The position numbers were made by a program, and so were the translations under genes. From assembly GCA_963674665.2 (NCBI GenBank), contig CAXXPL010000004.1, forward strand, positions 124,001 to 188,000: a stretch of DNA of 64,000 nucleotides, read 5' to 3'. Below the pieces are notes generated by a model that was not told the DNA's origin, made no database searches, and worked only from the letters and a program-made list of their open reading frames with translations. Positions 61,724 to 64,000 of the stretch are shown piece after piece. Position 1 is the stretch's first letter, and every line of letters begins with the position of its first letter. The DNA is from G963674665 sp963674665. GTDB taxonomy: Bacteria; Desulfobacterota; Desulfovibrionia; Desulfovibrionales; Desulfovibrionaceae.

Positions 61724-62044
61724 CTATTTCACTATCAGGTTGTTCTTGACAGATTGCACCCCTTTGACGGTTTGAGCGATTTGCTCGGCATTGTTCGCGG
61801 CATCCTGTGTATCAACAAAGCCACTCAGTTGAACGACACTCTGGTAGGTCTCGACGCTGATCTGGAATGACTTGAGGAAGTCGTCCTCCGCCAGCAACGT
61901 CTTGACCTTGGTCGTGATGACAGTATCGTCAATATCTTCTCCGGTGCTCGACTGTGAGGATATAAAATCACAACTCGCCAAGCTGAACAGAACGATGAGG
62001 ACAACCAAACTGCAGAAGATTCCATATTTCGCTTTCAAGAGCAT
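61724..62044 (-). CDS. BON-domain lipoprotein
   Basis: 106 residues from ATG 62044, with AAAGGAGTG upstream. A lipoprotein signal peptide with lipobox (LFSLASC) is followed by one BON domain (ITTKVKTLLAEDDFLKSFQI, VVQLSGFVDTQDAANNAEQI and TVKGVQSVKNNLIV), related to OsmY-type proteins that bind membranes or peptidoglycan under osmotic stress. First of four small minus-strand genes before ftsH, as read from left to right. Confidence 0.88.
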   Translation of the reverse strand: MLLKAKYGIFCSLVVLIVLFSLASCDFISSQSSTGEDIDDTVITTKVKTLLAEDDFLKSFQISVETYQSVVQLSGFVDTQDAANNAEQIAQTVKGVQSVKNNLIVK

Positions 62045-62091
62045 CACTCCTTTTAGATGATTCGCGATTGCACTGACTTGACATCGTCGGA

Positions 62092-62241
62092 TCACAGCCG
62101 CCGTCGGCCTTGAATAACATGGATCAGCACGACAATGATGGCTACCACCAGCAGAGCATGAATGACGCCGCCCAGCGTGTAGCCGGTCAACAGGCCCAGT
62201 GCCCATAAAATGAGAAGTATCACGATTATTGTCCAAAGCAT
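62092..62241 (-). CDS. lmo0937-type small membrane protein, 49 aa
   Basis: ATG 62241 opens MLWTIIVILLILWALGLLTG, followed by YTLGGVIHALLVVAIIVVLI and a basic end (IQGRRRL). The WxLG...GG.IH pattern is the hallmark of the lmo0937/DUF5670 family of stress-associated small membrane proteins. AAGGGG lies upstream. It is grouped with BON and CsbD genes here. Confidence 0.85.
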   Translation of the reverse strand: MLWTIIVILLILWALGLLTGYTLGGVIHALLVVAIIVVLIHVIQGRRRL

Positions 62242-62286
62242 GACAGTCCCCTTTAAGGTGTATTCAGTGATCGCCGGAGTCTTTGA

Positions 62287-62466
62287 TTACTTCCCGACAG
62301 CTTTTTCGACATCGTTGGTTTTCTCTTGAATCTTGCCGGATGTGCCTTCAACTTTTCCTTCGGTTTCCAGATCGGGCTTGTTAAAGATTCTGCCGACGAC
62401 CTCTTTGATCTTGCCCTTGACTTGGTGAAGCTTCCCTTCAGCCTCGTCTCTCGTGCTCGATTTCAT
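62287..62466 (-). CDS. CsbD-family stress protein
   Basis: 59 residues from ATG 62466. KSSTRDEAEGKLHQVKGKIK and EVVGRIFNKPDLETEGKVEG match CsbD proteins, small hydrophilic helical proteins induced by general stress in many bacteria. The mode of action is unknown. Confidence 0.88.
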   Translation of the reverse strand: MKSSTRDEAEGKLHQVKGKIKEVVGRIFNKPDLETEGKVEGTSGKIQEKTNDVEKAVGK

Positions 62467-62538
62467 TGTTTCTCTCTTTTTGACTGAGGTGATTGAACCT
62501 TTGGCGCATGGCGCATCGATGAACTCGGGGGACAAATC

Positions 62539-62757
62539 CTATTGACTATCGCGGGCACTGCCTCTCGTTTTGTTGAAGCTGCCATGTAGCAACAGTCCTA
62601 AGAAAAGGCCTATGGCCAGCATCAATGTCATTATCAGCGCCGAGGAGGTGGAAAGGGTCCAGAACAAAAAACTAAGCTTCATCACTGCTATATTCTGAAT
62701 GATGAATATGATTGCCGTTCCGACCAAGGTCAATCCGATGATAATCTTTGCGTTCAT
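62539..62757 (-). CDS. LapA-like (DUF1049) small membrane protein
   Basis: 72 residues with two membrane helices (IIIGLTLVGTAIIFIIQNIA and ALIMTLMLAIGLFLGLLLHG). F.IQN...V.L.F...S....L is the LapA/DUF1049 pattern. It precedes the CsbD gene in the same direction. Its role is probably in envelope assembly or stress. Confidence 0.82.
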   Translation of the reverse strand: MNAKIIIGLTLVGTAIIFIIQNIAVMKLSFLFWTLSTSSALIMTLMLAIGLFLGLLLHGSFNKTRGSARDSQ

Positions 62758-62947
62758 GGTTTTTCTCCTTATTTGTATGATTTGGATGCATGGTGGAAAT
62801 CGAAGTTCTTGTTGCGAGATCGTTGGTGAACTTTTCTTTTCTTCTTTTTCTCCAAAATAGATTGAGATTGTTAGAGTTCAGTATGATGTCTGTAGATGCA
62901 TTTAGGGCTTTAAAGATGAAATGTTAACAATTCTATTTGTGTTCACT

Positions 62948-64000
62948 TCAATCAAATTGCTTTTTTGAGGTTTCCGATCCACATTTGTGAGCAGGGGGAG
63001 CTGCAGAGACGGATCCGCCCGTCGCAGCCTCCAGCATCTGCCTGAGTTCCTCGCCTTGCACAGTCTCGTTTTCAGAAAGAAGAGAGGCCAAATCATCAAG
63101 AACGGTTCTGCGCTCCGCAAGGATTTCACGCACGCGCTGATGAGCTTCATCGACAAAGCGTTTGACCTCGTCATCGATTTGCGAGGCTTTGGCTTCGCTG
63201 TAGTTTTTGCTTTGTGAAAAGCTTTCCGGAATAAACATCGCCTGGCGCGGGCGCTCATAACTCACCAAGCCAAGCAGATCACTCATGCCATATTCCGTGA
63301 CCATGGCCCGGGCGATGTCCGAGGCTCGCTGCAGATCGTTTTGCGCTCCAGTGGAAACTTCGTGAAACACCAGTTCTTCGGCCACCCGCCCCCCTAAAAG
63401 GACGGCGAGGCGATCGTTCAACTCTGAGCGCGTCAACAAATACCGGTCCTCGGTGGGCTGTTGCTGGGTGTATCCGAGAGCGGCGATTCCGCGAGGAATG
63501 ATAGATATTTTGTGTACCGGGTCCGCATGTTCGACAGATTCTGCTACAATGGCGTGCCCGGATTCATGAAAGGCGACAATTTCTTTTTCCTGAGCGTTCA
63601 TGACCCTGGTCTTTTTCTGCAGACCCGAAATCACCCGATCGATGGCTTCATCGAAATCGCCCTGTTCCACAGTGTCTTTATTGTTGCGGGCAGCGAGTAG
63701 TGCAGCTTCATTGATGATGTTGGCCAAGTCCGCACCCACAAAGCCAGGGGTGCGGCCTGCGAGCTGGCGCAGATCGACTTCGGGTCCCAGCACCACATGC
63801 CTGGAATGTATTTTTAGTATGGCTTCCCGACCGTTGATGTCCGGACGGTCCACCAACACCTGTCGGTCCAGACGCCCTGGGCGTAGCAAGGCTGGGTCCA
63901 GAATTTCCGGCCTGTTGGTGGCGGCCATTATGATCACGCCTTTATTGGATTCAAAACCGTCCATTTCCACCAGAAGCTGGTTCAGCGTCTGCTCCCGTTC
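62948..64000 (-). CDS. ftsH: ATP-dependent zinc metalloprotease FtsH, C-terminal part
   Basis: The window edge cuts the gene; about 350 C-terminal residues are present, starting within EREQTLNQLLVEMDGF. The AAA+ second region of homology (PALLRPGRLDRQVLVDRPD) and the zinc protease motif HESGH (VAFHESGHAIVAE) are intact. IIPRGIAALGYTQQ and AQNDLQRASDIARAMVTEYG are normal. FtsH degrades unneeded membrane and regulatory proteins. Linked to stress-type genes, it may be an accessory copy rather than the housekeeping FtsH. Confidence 0.94.
   Translation of the reverse strand, partial: EREQTLNQLLVEMDGFESNKGVIIMAATNRPEILDPALLRPGRLDRQVLVDRPDINGREAILKIHSRHVVLGPEVDLRQLAGRTPGFVGADLANIINEAALLAARNNKDTVEQGDFDEAIDRVISGLQKKTRVMNAQEKEIVAFHESGHAIVAESVEHADPVHKISIIPRGIAALGYTQQQPTEDRYLLTRSELNDRLAVLLGGRVAEELVFHEVSTGAQNDLQRASDIARAMVTEYGMSDLLGLVSYERPRQAMFIPESFSQSKNYSEAKASQIDDEVKRFVDEAHQRVREILAERRTVLDDLASLLSENETVQGEELRQMLEAATGGSVSAAPPAHKCGSETSKKQFD

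Overview
The window reads as roughly 60% GC chromosomal DNA from an anaerobic, sulfur-metabolising deltaproteobacterium, most likely a sulfate reducer of the Desulfovibrionales. This assignment is inferred from gene content (DsrE/TusA-type sulfur carriers, cysteine desulfidase families, LarA/LarC-type nickel-pincer genes, tripartite tricarboxylate transport, a helical-bimodular chemoreceptor); no rRNA or other phylogenetic marker is present. The DNA alternates between compact catabolic operons and heavily rearranged stretches with insertion sequences, frameshifted genes and three families of short interspersed repeats.

Layout. 0-1 kb: a broken dTDP-glucose dehydratase fragment, tRNA-Val(CAC) and tRNA-Arg(CCG), each followed by a terminator. 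1.5-10.9 kb: a decayed type I restriction-modification locus (frameshifted hsdR, hsdS, an AAA ATPase gene split by an IS1380-family element, a chimeric hsdM'/hsdS' scar, an internally deleted rhuM, and hsdM). 10.9-16 kb: repeats, gene remnants, a DsrE-like/TusA-like pair, an orphan Rhs C-terminal tip with a probable membrane immunity protein, and an IS200/IS605 element. 16-18.6 kb: a cysteine desulfidase/permease operon (cyuA-cyuP). 19-26.7 kb: a metallo-beta-lactamase-fold hydrolase, an amber-interrupted Tat-signal protein, a radical SAM/SPASM protein, a secreted tautomerase-hydrolase fusion with a long leader, and small hypothetical genes.

27-40.4 kb is the most interesting part: a LarC1-like protein with a very His-rich N-terminus, a divergent IclR regulator, and a long operon encoding an iron-sulfur protein, a LarA-superfamily protein that keeps the pincer-attachment Lys and two His at exact LarA spacing, a NadC-like/MoCF fusion with a His-rich tail, a metal-less M24 (creatinase-like) protein, a BenE-type transporter, the 2-hydroxypentadienoate lower pathway (MhpD, MhpF, frameshifted MhpE), and an extra NadD with a His-rich tail. 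Together these suggest a nickel-pincer-dependent catabolic system that carries some of its own nicotinate-nucleotide chemistry.

40.8-46 kb: an MFS exporter with a MarR repressor and a perfect palindromic operator, an M23 peptidase and small zinc-ribbon membrane proteins. 46.4-53.5 kb: a second catabolic operon with a YheO-type regulator, RidA, a TctCBA transporter, a fumarase/PurB-superfamily lyase and a second cysteine-desulfidase-family protein; an amino-acid adduct releasing cysteine or a 2-aminoacrylate precursor is a plausible substrate. 54-60 kb: ISL3, IS3 and IS4-family elements around a chemoreceptor gene. 60-64 kb: a sigma-54 activator and an envelope/stress gene set (BON lipoprotein, lmo0937-type protein, CsbD, LapA-like protein, partial FtsH).
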